From: Gymnopus androsaceus JB14
Lineage: Eukaryota; Basidiomycota; Agaricomycetes; Agaricales; Omphalotaceae
Assembly: GCA_009733575.1 (NCBI GenBank)
Contig: ML769395.1
Span: forward strand, 41,620-105,619
Direction of reading: 5' to 3'
DNA: 64,000 bases
The stretch's first letter is position 1. Each line of letters opens with the position of its first letter. The translations under genes were made by a program, and so were the position numbers. Positions 9,650 through 19,304 of this stretch are shown in pieces. The notes beneath the pieces are model-generated. The model was given only the letters and a program-made list of their open reading frames with translations, searched no databases and had not been told where the DNA came from.

Positions 9650-9658
9650 ATAAGCTAG
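9608..9658. promoter_or_regulatory. Candidate tyrosine-recombinase core site at the A2/B1 junction
   Basis: Arms CTAGCTTAT (9635-9643) and ATAAGCTAG (9650-9658) are perfect inverted copies around a 6-bp spacer CGCGGA (9644-9649) that ends exactly at the A2/B1 boundary. A second, shorter pair with the same core and the same spacer length precedes it: GCTTAT (9609-9614), spacer CCTCTG, ATAAGC (9621-9626). Inverted binding arms around a 6-8 bp crossover region are the known form of tyrosine-recombinase sites. Assignment as the integration site is inference. Confidence 0.6.
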
Positions 9659-9743
9659 GGGCACTCCAATGAGAGATAAGTTAAGTATATATATAAACGG
9701 AGTCAATACTAGTAGAGAGGTTTGGCTGGGGCTTGGCCCGCGC
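9650..9743 (-). repeat. Ngaro-2 split direct repeat B1
   Basis: 94 bp copy of B2 (9247-9340), placed between the recombinase gene and A2. Confidence 0.88.
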
Positions 9744-9908
9744 TCCCGCCCGTGGACTCCGAGTGCTCGTAGCCCCAACCAGAGCAGAGCTCCAACCCGG
9801 GAGCACAAGGAGGAGACCAACCTTAGGGAAAACGGGCCAAACCCCAAACAGAGGTATGCTCTGGGAAATTCAGAATCTGATACTATTCATATATAGAAAG
9901 AGGTCGGA

Positions 9909-11411
9909 TTACTCCAGGTCGATGTTAATACCGTTAATACATGCAGTAATTACCGAGTCTGGAATCTTGTGAGTCTTTTGGAAATCGTCAATAGAGGTTT
10001 TCAGTCTCGAGATCTGAGAAGAGTCATATGCTTTGAGTATGTGAACAGGTAAAATGTCCTCGAACCGTCTCCAATAGATAAGGAAAGCCAGCGAGGTCCA
10101 ACCGCCAACTGCAGCGACCACCTCGGGAGATACACCTGCTAGCAGGAGCTCAACAGCACCGCCGATGCGGAAACTATGCCCCTGGACCAGTGGAAATCCC
10201 TTATCAGACCAGATTTTCTCGCAGAAGGTGAGGAATACGGATTTGACCATATGGTGTGGTTGACCATGGTCGTCGACATATGCAAACAAGGAGAAGTCAT
10301 CGGGGATTCTGGCGTTTGCCCTGACATGCATCTGCATGGCGTTAAATGGGCAGAATAGCTTAAGTGTCGCTGTCTGGGCCGTGGCAGTGACTGTAGCTCC
10401 GACTTGTTTCGTCGTTTTGGTCCAAGGGATGTGGAATGAGACGGCCTTGGGTGAGTTGTCGGGGTGAAGGGAGAAAAGGATGTGGGTAGAACGGGATGCG
10501 TGGTAGGTGGGATTAAAAGCTGCAATGGATTTAACGGTGAGCTCCCCGAGTCTGCGGCAGCCCCAGAAGGCGTTACACGCAACGGCCCATATGGAGCAAT
10601 GAAATGGTATGGAGAATTTGAGCGCCAGGAAAAGTGCGAGCATATGGTTGATAGATATGGGATTACGGATTGGGCGTTTGTGGAGAGCACCGGAAACACG
10701 AGCACCTGCTCTAGCAAAACGAATGAGCCTTGAGTCAGCAGGCCAGGGAGCACCCTTGAGTTCGTGCCAAGCTCGGAGAGCCGACAACCAATTCTTGGCG
10801 CAAGACCCGCTGACCTTCCCCATGTGGTATCCTAGAAATCCGACTATAAGATGTTCGTTGGCGGGCATACGCTGGTCCTCTGAAATGTCCAGCATATCAC
10901 AGAATTGGTTGAATCTGAGGAGCCCTGCGCCGTAGGCCTCCTTGGTCGAGTCTGCTAGTCCAGCTATGGCCAGCTTTTCACCCCACTCTATGACTTCGGG
11001 GGGAAGGATTAGTGAGCGCTCTGAACGTTTCGAGTTGGCGTATGGGCTACTCCATGCGTGGATTCGGTCTTTGGCACGGACGTTGGGCCGTAGTTCATTG
11101 TGTGTGATGGAGCAGCCCGATTTGGGACGCCTGGTGGCGAGTTCGGAGAGTATGCGATCGGGGATGCGGGGATTAGGGTAGATTGTGGTGGATGTGGGAG
11201 TCGTGGTCTGCACAACCACGGGAGTGTGGTGAGCGAATGAGCGGCCAAAAGGATTATGGGGAAAGTAGTTTGTTGGAATGGGAGTGTTTTGTTTTAGGGC
11301 CGGTGGTTTTTGCAGTTGCGGTTTCAGAGAGGATCCAAAACGGCTGTGAAGAGATACATTGGAGACATAAAAATCTCCAGAGCTAGTCGCTCCGTGGCTT
11401 TGTGGAGGCAT
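9909..11411 (-). CDS. Tyrosine recombinase of Ngaro-2, catalytic residues intact
   Basis: 500-residue protein from ATG 11411; upstream codons of the frame lack another ATG. The first 130 residues are low-complexity Ser/Thr/Pro. A helical SAM-like core-binding domain follows (ADSTKEAYGAGLLRFNQFC..). The catalytic domain has GCRRLGEL (Arg 286/287), GHSFRIGG (His 412, Arg 415), VGGWTS (Trp 438) and the nucleophile region FLIYWRRF (Tyr 446). This is the complete R..HxxR..(H/W)..Y set of the family. It recombines the circular cDNA into the genome, acting in the nucleus. The gene lies 50 bp downstream of the RT-RNase H stop in the same direction. Nothing in the frame is broken. Confidence 0.92.
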   Translation of the reverse strand: MPPQSHGATSSGDFYVSNVSLHSRFGSSLKPQLQKPPALKQNTPIPTNYFPHNPFGRSFAHHTPVVVQTTTPTSTTIYPNPRIPDRILSELATRRPKSGCSITHNELRPNVRAKDRIHAWSSPYANSKRSERSLILPPEVIEWGEKLAIAGLADSTKEAYGAGLLRFNQFCDMLDISEDQRMPANEHLIVGFLGYHMGKVSGSCAKNWLSALRAWHELKGAPWPADSRLIRFARAGARVSGALHKRPIRNPISINHMLALFLALKFSIPFHCSIWAVACNAFWGCRRLGELTVKSIAAFNPTYHASRSTHILFSLHPDNSPKAVSFHIPWTKTTKQVGATVTATAQTATLKLFCPFNAMQMHVRANARIPDDFSLFAYVDDHGQPHHMVKSVFLTFCEKIWSDKGFPLVQGHSFRIGGAVELLLAGVSPEVVAAVGGWTSLAFLIYWRRFEDILPVHILKAYDSSQISRLKTSIDDFQKTHKIPDSVITACINGINIDLE

Positions 11412-11491
11412 GGCGCTAGCGGAGATGGTGGTTATGTTCAAGAGGTGGTTGATTATGTAAGTACTTGCGGGAATACAATAGTCTATCTATA

Positions 11492-13958
11492 CTAGATGCG
11501 TACGATAGCTTCGACGAGTTCGTCAGGTAATGAGATTGAGTATGGTAACCGGGTCTCATCAGGACCCATTATGCCCCTCGACAGAGAGTCAGCGGGGTTG
11601 TCAGCGGTAGCGATATAAATGAGTTTAGGTTCGATCAAAAGTGAAGTAAGAGTCGCGAATGTGCGGCGGACGGATAGATTAATCCATCGATTGGGACTAC
11701 GCTGCTTTAGCATTGCCCCAATTGTGCCTTGGTTGTCCGAGTGAATCAGTAAGTAAGCGTTTTGGAAGCCCATTGCTTCGAGGAAGTATACAACAAGCTC
11801 AATAGCAACCGTCTCAAGCCAGCAGATGTCACGTCCCTCGATCTTCCAGGCATCCGTTAAGCGGAAGGCTGCCCAGTGGCCCTGGATCCAGAAGCCGATT
11901 CCCCAGTCCGTGGATGCATCCGCGTATATTTCAAGGTTGATGAGTGGGCCTCGGGGCCGTAACTGGCGGTATATAAGTGGGTCTGAAAGTCTATCTGACC
12001 ACCAAATTAGTTCCTTTACAAGGGCGGTGGTCAGGAACTTCCCCTTCTCGAGTTCTCGTCCTCGGTAAGATGCCATGAAGTTAGAAATCGCGGGGAGGTG
12101 CGAACGTCCTTCAGTGTGAACGAATGTGGTATAACAGAGGGTGCCGTGGATTATTTCAACCGAGTTAAGCGGGGCCCTCTGCTGTTTGGGATCATGGGGA
12201 GATTCGCTGGCGGCAGTGGGAAGTGGATGGGAGATTGGTGGGTCGCTGGGGTCGGTGGTGGTTATGGAAGTCTGTGCCGATTTAGGACCAAATTTTGTGA
12301 GGAAAACTTTAATGCGGTGAAGGTATTTGAGTCGTTTTTCCTCCGGGAGGCTAACCCGTTTAAGGGGGATGTTCCAAAGCAAGCCTATATATATGAAGAT
12401 GTTGATGAAGAAGGGGTCGCCTTTCTTCTCGGGAGGATGGAAAGGGGTGCCAAGTGGGTTGATAGATTCGAGGACTGCCTCACGATCATACGCGTATTCG
12501 AAGTTGACTGGGTCTGCGTTGGGGTTGAGAGGTACGCGGAAGACTGCCAAGTCGTCTTCAATCTTGGCTATGGGAAAGATACCTTTGGCAAATAAGATGT
12601 CTCGGACGGCGGCGGAGATCATTCCAGAACAGCTGCTGGCACCTGCCCATCCAAAACAGTCGCACATGTCGATCCAGAATTCACCCTTTTCATCGCAGAC
12701 TACAAGGAATTGCTTGTGGTTGGGGTTGACTGGGACAGTCCGGTGGAATTTAATAATATCCACGGTGCATGCCTGCGTACCCGGCGGAGCATAAATAATC
12801 TTTAGAAAAAAAAATTAAAAATAAAAAATTTTAGTATTTCTGACTTCCAGTTGGAGCAGTTATGATTGTGGAAGAGCTATGACCAGTTGGCCAAGCAAAC
12901 GTAAAGCCAAGACCAGTTGGTCCGGCACAATACCACCACCAGTGGTAAAGATAGCACTGCAGCCAGTTGGCTGAGCGGAAAAGTACAATACCACTATTGT
13001 GGTAAGGATAGAGCTGCGGCCAGTTGGCCGAGCGGATAGGACAATACCACTATTGTGGTAAGGATATTGCTGCGGCCAGTTGGCCGAGCGGAGGATACAA
13101 TACTAGCACCGTGGTAAGGAAAGAGCTGCGACCAGTTGGCCGAGCAAAAGAAGAAAATGGAAATTATGTAGAAATAAGATAACTCACAAATTCTGCAACA
13201 TCACTAGCTGAATCGAATGTAGTGGGAAACAACTCCTTCTGGACGTAGGAGTTGACGGATGGAGTTGCTCTGCCCTGCGAGTCTTTCCCTCCCTTGGACA
13301 AGTTACGGCAGACTCTCAGCTTTGGCAGCTGGTCCGGTCCCTGCGTCGATTCTGCCACAATAAGCGGTGAAGCCACAAATGGTCCACGCAGTATCTGTTC
13401 AACTTGTTGTTTAGAGAAGGGGCCTGCCATCCGACCCGCCATTGATTCCTCTTCAATGTATTTTTGCACGGCTATTGGGTGTTTAGAGACCGAGGAGTGA
13501 TTGGGAATGATGATGGTTTCCGTGAGGGCTGGAACATCGCCAAGAGGGAAACCGTTTCTGAGGTAGTTGAGTAGGATAGAGTAGCGGTCGGATAGACCGT
13601 AGATTGCGAGTTCAATAAAGAAAGCATTGATATCATATGGGGTGATGATTCTCTCGAATAGCTCGTTTTCGAATGTCGTTGAATTAGTAAGCGGGTAACG
13701 GGGGATTATAATAGGAGAGAAATCATGGAAAGGTAGAGGGCTGGGTCTGAAGAAAGAATCAAGCTGACGTTGGGCAGGAGGGGTCACGGGCGTAATGAGA
13801 GCCACCGCATAGTGAGCAGATGTGAGAGGAGGAGTGGCAGCCCTTCTGGCATTTGCCCCAGCAGTTGAACGGAATACAAATGACCGTGTTGTTGGGTGAG
13901 AGGAGTTGCCCGTTGACCGATTTGGCAAAGGGGAATTTCCCATGCAGACCTCGGTCAT
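11492..13958 (-). CDS. Reverse transcriptase-RNase H of Ngaro-2 with one intron
   Basis: Exon 1 runs 13958-13188 and exon 2 12799-11492. ATG 13958 lies inside the end of gag in another frame. Exon 1 ends ..SASDVAEF followed by GTGAGT; exon 2 begins after CTAAAG and reads IIYAPPGTQACTVDIIKFHR, restoring the conserved APPGTQA..D segment of DIRS-like RTs. Without splicing the frame stops at 13164. RT motifs: the motif-A Asp in TVDIIKF, FGWAGASSCSGM, and IEDDLAVF as the x-Asp-Asp active site. RNase H motifs: IYADASTDWGIGFW, ETVAIELVVYF, LIHSDNQGTIGA, and TADNPADSLSRG. All expected acidic residues are present. It makes the cDNA of the element in trans with gag. Confidence 0.88.
12800..13187 (-). 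other. Predicted spliceosomal intron in Ngaro-2 pol
   Basis: 388 bp with donor GTGAGT and acceptor TTTTCTAAAG. It is much longer than the 45-65 bp host introns in the window because it contains the minisatellite at 12881-13147. Splicing is required to join the two halves of the RT palm in frame. Confidence 0.8.
12881..13147. repeat. Minisatellite, about 56-bp unit, 4-5 copies, inside the intron
   Basis: Imperfect copies each containing CCAGTTGGCCGAGCGG, then AATACCACTATTGTGGTAAG. Starts of units are near 12911, 12961, 13018, 13075 and 13131, with a short partial unit at 12881. ACCAC..GTGGT in each unit is a small inverted repeat. Confidence 0.85.
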
Positions 13959-15111
13959 TGAGTTTGTGTCCCTGGAGGCCGCAGCCGACGCAGCGAGGTC
14001 TGGGACCGACCTTGCTGCCCTCCAGAAAGGGCGCGGGGCCCGAGGGATGAGGGTTGTCGCGGATATACGGTTTCACCTGGTGCTTGTTTGAAGAAGTGAA
14101 TGGTGGAGCGAAGTTGCGTGGCTGCCTAGCAAGGAGCGCCTCTGCATCGGATATAGCCTGAACTCGCGTCCAAGCTGTATCGTATGCCGGTTGTCTGTAC
14201 TCCGTGTCCCGTTGGAGATGGGCGCTCCGCAGTTTCTCCTCATGGATCTTCCAAAATCGGAAGAGGAGTTCAGAATCTTCGTGGTAGAGGAAAAAAGCGA
14301 AGTGCTTGGCAAAGAAGAGTGGTCGTGAAGCGAGGGCACCATCGGCGTATCGTGCTACCATGAATTGGTAGTAGAAATCGGAGGTGTTCTGGAATTGCTG
14401 GAATGTGAAGGTTGGTTCGTCAACAGGCCTGCCCGCCCCCATTAGTTTCTTTAACAGCTCGGCTGTGTTCAGAATAATGGGTTTATCCGCGATATGGGAG
14501 AGTTTGATAGTGGGGATCAATGCAATATTAGCATTGATCCACTCGAGGTTGGAGGGGAGGAAACACTGGAAAGGGATATTATGTTTGTATTTGGCCGTGA
14601 GGAGCATAATCTCGGGAAAGACTGCGGTCGGGGCAGCTGTAGGATCGATGGAGGAAAGGATGATATCTGGCTCGCGAGTGAGGGCGGCGGTAGCAATGCG
14701 TTGAGCGTCCTGCTGCCTAGAAGCTGTTCTGACACGAATTTCCTCGTCAATCCTCTCCGTCTCGTTCATACCGTTCATAATTCCAATCGAGATGACATTG
14801 AGGAGCGGTTTAAAGCTCCGGAAGAGGTCCTGATCTCGTCTGACCATGTGAAATTCCTCGTCCAGGATGGATATAACGGATTCCGCGTCTGATTCGGGGT
14901 CATTCTCTGCAGCTGTGAGTTGTTTCAAAATACGAGCGTCGTTGCGTGCAGCGATGTCGTAGTTGGCCTTGATACGGATACCCAGCGTGAGCCTTCTGAG
15001 ACTAGCGATAACATTAGGAGACTTGTGTGTTTTCGGTACGCGTGCAGGATTGTCTAACGATGTGTCGTGGGGAAGAAAGTTCGAATTCGGTCTTAAAGTG
15101 AACGATACCAT
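13759..15111 (-). CDS. Gag-like protein of Ngaro-2 with Cys-rich C-terminus
   Basis: 450-residue uninterrupted protein from ATG 15111. The N-terminal half is helical and charged; the middle contains a conserved-looking block, PTFTFQQFQNTSDFYYQFM, then FAFFLYHEDSELLFRFWKIH. The C-terminus carries cysteine/histidine clusters: CVGCGLQGHKLNDRGLHG, then CIPFNCWGKCQKGC and HICSLCGGSHYARDPSC, of the zinc-knuckle type expected to bind RNA. It overlaps the start of the RT gene by about 200 bp in a different frame, a common gag/pol arrangement. There is no similarity by eye to the Ngaro-1 gag outside the zinc knuckles. Confidence 0.82.
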   Translation of the reverse strand: MVSFTLRPNSNFLPHDTSLDNPARVPKTHKSPNVIASLRRLTLGIRIKANYDIAARNDARILKQLTAAENDPESDAESVISILDEEFHMVRRDQDLFRSFKPLLNVISIGIMNGMNETERIDEEIRVRTASRQQDAQRIATAALTREPDIILSSIDPTAAPTAVFPEIMLLTAKYKHNIPFQCFLPSNLEWINANIALIPTIKLSHIADKPIILNTAELLKKLMGAGRPVDEPTFTFQQFQNTSDFYYQFMVARYADGALASRPLFFAKHFAFFLYHEDSELLFRFWKIHEEKLRSAHLQRDTEYRQPAYDTAWTRVQAISDAEALLARQPRNFAPPFTSSNKHQVKPYIRDNPHPSGPAPFLEGSKVGPRPRCVGCGLQGHKLNDRGLHGKFPFAKSVNGQLLSPNNTVICIPFNCWGKCQKGCHSSSHICSLCGGSHYARDPSCPTSA

Positions 15112-15146
15112 GTAGGAACGAAGCTCAAGTAGTGAATGAAATGGAT

Positions 15147-15286
15147 AGGCTCAAAAAAGAGTGATATAGGAGCGACGGCTATGAGAGTCGACTCCAAAGG
15201 TTGATAGCGCTTAACGGCGCGCTGCCGACTCTCAAGCCGTGCTTAGCTTATCCTCTGATAAGCGCGCTCTGCTAGCTTATCGCGGA
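15147..15286 (-). repeat. Ngaro-2 split direct repeat A1
   Basis: 140-bp copy of A2 (9510-9649). It ends outward with CTAGCTTAT and CGCGGA, then TCATTG as flanking DNA. Confidence 0.88.
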
Positions 15287-16695
15287 TCATTGTTTTTATT
15301 CTTGTTTCTACCAAACCTCATTTCTACTTCAGCCTGAAGAGCTTCTCAAGCGAGCATGTTGCTGTAGGTGCTCATGTGCTCGTATCGTAGGATTTTTTTA
15401 AAACACAGAGCAATCGAGGCCGGACTAGGAAGTAATAATTAAGTATCTTCAAGCAGGCCGCAGTTCTCGATATCTCGGAGGAGTTATTGAACTCCACCGA
15501 TCGAGGACCGCCAGCAGAATCTGGTAATATTACTACCTATGATTTTCCATCGAACAGGACTTTCACCTACCGGCTTGTCACCATATTCGCCAATTAGCTC
15601 TCCTCCATCACTACCTACTGCGCTCAAACAAGAAGTTGTAAGCTCCAGTGCACTGGAAGTAAAGTTTCCATTGGAGCTGCCTTCGAGTCAATACAAGGAT
15701 GTATCCCCTTTCTGGTTCCCGTCATAATTAATAAGCGAAGAGGCCATAACCGAAGACCCGGGCGACTATACTTGTTGCGGTCTTCCTATCTTGGAATTCA
15801 TCCCAACCCGCACACAAGGTAGCAATCGGACTTTCTGGGTAAAAATTGACCCACAAACAAATCCTGTGCGTCTACAACTTGTCAATGCCGAGACACCCAG
15901 CCTTTGAGGACACAGAGCCAATAAGAGTCTGTGAGCTCCCTTGTTCACGAGTTCAATCGTCACGGTCCCAGTAAGTTGTCCAATTAAAGTGCCCTTAAAG
16001 TTCTTCAGAATGTTTGACGACTGATGATCATAGCGCCGCAATCTAGAAGCGAATTCATGCAAGCCCTCTGTTAAATGGCAGTACGTCGCGGGAAGGAAGG
16101 AAAGAAGGTTTATTACACGGCATGGTTAAAGTGCTGAACGACGGTTCCAGAGCATCCGGTGTGCGTCTCTGGGCTCCCCGAGATGCAGCGGGCATCTACT
16201 AAATCTCCAGATATCGGTGCGAGGATTCCTTTTGAACGAGCTAACCGTAGCCCTTGATTTGAGCGCCACACAATGACCTCCCAAAAAGGCAGAAGCTGTT
16301 CAATACACCATTTGCATCAGAGACAGGTGATGCATATTTAAATGTTAATGGAGGGTACGATTGTGCAAGTTCGGCCTTCAAGGGCTTGGAATGCATACCT
16401 TGACTGTTTGCAGATAACTCAAGCTCGGTTTCGCGGCGTTGAGGGCTGTAGAGATCCTGGTCTTCGATCTTTACAGCTCTACAGCTCCCAATCGGATCAG
16501 ACGATTCAACAGCCTATCTCATCGATCTTGCGATTCTGTCGTAACAATGTACATGAATCATAATGAATCCACATCCACATCTGCCTTGTACTTATTTGTG
16601 TGAGGCGCCGAGCAGAAGCCGGCGTTGAATTTGCTGCCCAAGCCGCTTTTAAAGGGACTCTTGAGCTTTGATTTCCTTGATACTATCCCCACAGA
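15287..16695. other. Intergenic DNA between Ngaro-2 and the BCS1-like gene
   Basis: About 1.4 kb. Only short, low-quality open frames on both strands and no recognisable protein motif. It presumably includes the promoter of the BCS1-like gene; no core element is distinctive. Confidence 0.4.
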
Positions 16696-18979
16696 ATGGT
16701 TGGTTATATGAGGTCACCGTATAATGCTGAAAAAGAAGCGTCGACATCGTGGTCAATGTTCAAGAGCTGGTTCCCACAATCGCTATTTCTTGCTTCCTTC
16801 CTCTCAAGCCCCTACATCTTTGATAGTGCAAAGCTGCTCGTACTTGGCTCAATCGTGGAAACTGGTAGGTCAATGAAACATCTATTAAACCGTTCGTTAA
16901 TATTCCCTAATTCTAGGCAGAAGATTATGTCAATGGCTCCTCGAACGATTCCACTTTCGTGTGTTTATTTTACTCCACGGCAGGGCTATATCTTATTTCA
17001 TATCCTAGAATACTCAATGACTGCTCAGTTCTCTGAAGGAGATCTGGCATATGAATGGATAGTGCACTTCCTGGTAGGTTTTCCTACCCTTTCGGATGCC
17101 AGCCAAGCGTAATATCAACCACAATAATTTCTAGAATGAGCAAAAGTTTGGCAACGCTCTTGCGACTTCAATGTCAGTGCAAAAAGCTCTTCTCGGAAAT
17201 GGGGTGTCCAAAGTTCAGGATCTGGACAACCGACGAGCCTCGGAAACGTTGATTACGTTCCCACCTACCAGCAACCTCAGCTCTTTCGATGGCAGGGATA
17301 TTGGCTTGAAGTCAAGCGGTCAAGCGGAATGCCCAGTAAAATGCCTTCTTCGCCCTTTGGTAGCCAGATGTACTACAGTGGATCGGTTTTTGTAACGTGA
17401 GTGAACTAATCGCTCTCCGATGGACTCTGTGCGCTTACAGTTATGCATTTATCAGAATATATACGATGGATATGTCTGTCCTATCAAATTTCGTAGAAGA
17501 GGCGCGGTTGCGCTACATTGAAGTCAGCAGGCCGAATGTAATCGTTCACATTGCGGACACGGTAAAAGCGCGTGTTTTCTTTCTGCCCTCGGAAGCTAAT
17601 GCGATTCTGCAGCCACATTGCAACCCAGCCTTTCCTTGGACAAACGTCAAATGCAAGCTTCGTAGACCATTAAATTCCATCATCTTGCAACAGGGGGTTC
17701 TCGAATCCCTTCTCCAAGATGCAAAAGAATTCATTGGAACAGAGGATTGGTACACTGAACGAGGAATACCCCATCGGAGAGGTTATCTTCTCCATGGTCC
17801 TCCAGGAAGTGGGAAAAGTATGTAAACTCTTTCATTTGCTCTGACGTGCTTCTGAACCACGTCACTAGGTTCCACTATATATGCGTTGGTAATATTATTC
17901 TGCTTCTTCCATTAAACACAATTAATGAACGCATATAGGCAGGAGAACTGGGCATGGAAATATACTCGCTATCATTGGCGTCGGGATTGTAAGTCCCGCA
18001 ACTAAAGGCTTCTTTGGTTTCTAATGCCACTTTTGCAGTGTTGACGACTCCTTCCTGCAGCGCGCAGCGTCTTCTATTCCCAAGCACTCTATCTTTCTCC
18101 TGGAAGATATTGACTGTGCATTCCCCTCTCGGGAGGATGACGACGATAACCAGATGAATGTGATGTCGGGATTGAACGGTTTTCTAGGTCCATCGTTTAT
18201 GCCTTCAATGCGACGATCATCTGTCACGCTCTCGACCTTGCTCAATGTTATTGACGGGGTGGGAAGTGAAGAAGGGAAGCTTTTTTTCGCCACGGTAATC
18301 AAGTTTCTTATCCGTCTGTCTGAGGCTAAGATGAAAACTATTATAGACAAATTACATCGATCGATTGGACCCGGCTCTACTTCGTCCTGGACGCATTGAC
18401 AGAAAAATACCGTACAGTCTGGCCACTAAAGAGCAGGCTGCGGCTCTTTTCGTCCATTTCTTCCCAAAGTTGAACTCCTCGAAAGACGCAGTAGACTCTA
18501 TCGCCCTCGCCGCCGAGACCGAAGGCAATATCTCTTACGAGGAGTTCATCGCCAAGCTATCGGAAGCTTTTGCCTCACATGTTCCTCCAGATGAATTCTC
18601 TACAGCTGAGCTTCAGGGCTATCTTTTGGGTTGTAAGAAGCAACCGGAACAGGCTGTGGCGGGCATCGCGGAATGGATCGAGCAAGAGAGACAATATAAA
18701 CGAGAGCGGCGAGACAGGGAAGAAGCTACCAAGAGAAAGGCAAAGGAGAAAAGAGAGTCACTCACGCGCCCAAACGCCCTACCAGTGCCACCCACGCTTC
18801 CCTCTGGGGCCTCTTCCCTGCCGTTGTTGCTCCCCACTGTTGGACAAACAGCCCAGAATTTGCTCACTGGAGTGATCAATGATGAGCAGCCATTGTCACC
18901 TTCTCCTGCATACGAGGCAAGTGAAGGTACAACGGACGTAGGCCAGTGTGAGACAGATAGCGATGTTCCAAAAACTTGA
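16696..18979 (+). CDS. BCS1-like AAA ATPase
   Basis: About 620-residue protein in nine exons (16696-16864, 16917-16958, 17009-17073, 17135-17396, 17456-17817, 17869-17888, 17939-17988, 18039-18294, 18347-18979). The N-terminal part has a hydrophobic segment and [12 protein letters not shown], then the BCS1_N region ([13 protein letters not shown].., [17 protein letters not shown]). The AAA core shows Walker [10 protein letters not shown], Walker [13 protein letters not shown], and the end motif [14 protein letters not shown]. The C-terminus is a charged coiled coil followed by a Pro/Ser-rich tail. BCS1 itself folds the Rieske protein in mitochondria; basidiomycetes carry many paralogues of unclear role, so the function here is inferred only at family level. 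One frame problem exists: the exon starting at 17135 needs one more A in the run at 17142-17145 for NEQK to continue into VWQRSCDF. Confidence 0.88.
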
Positions 18980-19304
18980 CACCTTGGAGCACATTTAAGT
19001 TTTGTGCTTTCTTTCTTGATACACACATTACCATACATATGCTTCTGAATATATCTTCCAGGCTCAGTTGAGTGAATGCCAAAAGGAAATCACCTAGTTT
19101 CTTCGTACTTCAGCTTCAGTAGTTGAATAGTTCTCGAAATTGTCTGGAATCAAAGATTATTGACTTATCCATCTTTTAGGTGAGGACAAATTCGTGATGA
19201 TGAAAAGGCAAGGGCTTGTATTGAACAAACTCCCTAGGGATTGAGTAGAGAGATAGAGATTGAGTAGGGATGCTATTATTTAGTAGGCACTTTACAGGCG
19301 CCTT

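Larger units (their letters stand above)
9247..15286 (-). mobile_element. Ngaro-2: tyrosine-recombinase retrotransposon, apparently coding-competent
   Basis: On the minus strand the order is A1 (15286-15147), gag (15111-13759), RT-RNase H (13958-11492, one intron), tyrosine recombinase (11411-9909), B1 (9743-9650), A2 (9649-9510), B2 (9340-9247). This is the A1-ORFs-B1-A2-B2 split-direct-repeat structure of Ngaro elements. A1/A2 and B1/B2 look identical by eye, and key catalytic residues of RT, RNase H and recombinase are all present, so this copy is young and possibly active. TCATTG lies directly outside both ends. It has the same orientation as Ngaro-1 but belongs to a clearly different lineage: proteins and repeats do not resemble each other beyond family motifs. 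Confidence 0.9.

Noticed and set aside
12881..13147. CRISPR array
   Set aside because: Units are contiguous imperfect tandem repeats without unique spacers, in a fungal intron.
9247..15286. Crypton or Starship element (both also use a tyrosine recombinase)
   Set aside because: The presence of RT-RNase H and gag and the A1-ORFs-B1A2B2 repeats fit Ngaro; there is no DUF3435 captain gene or cargo.
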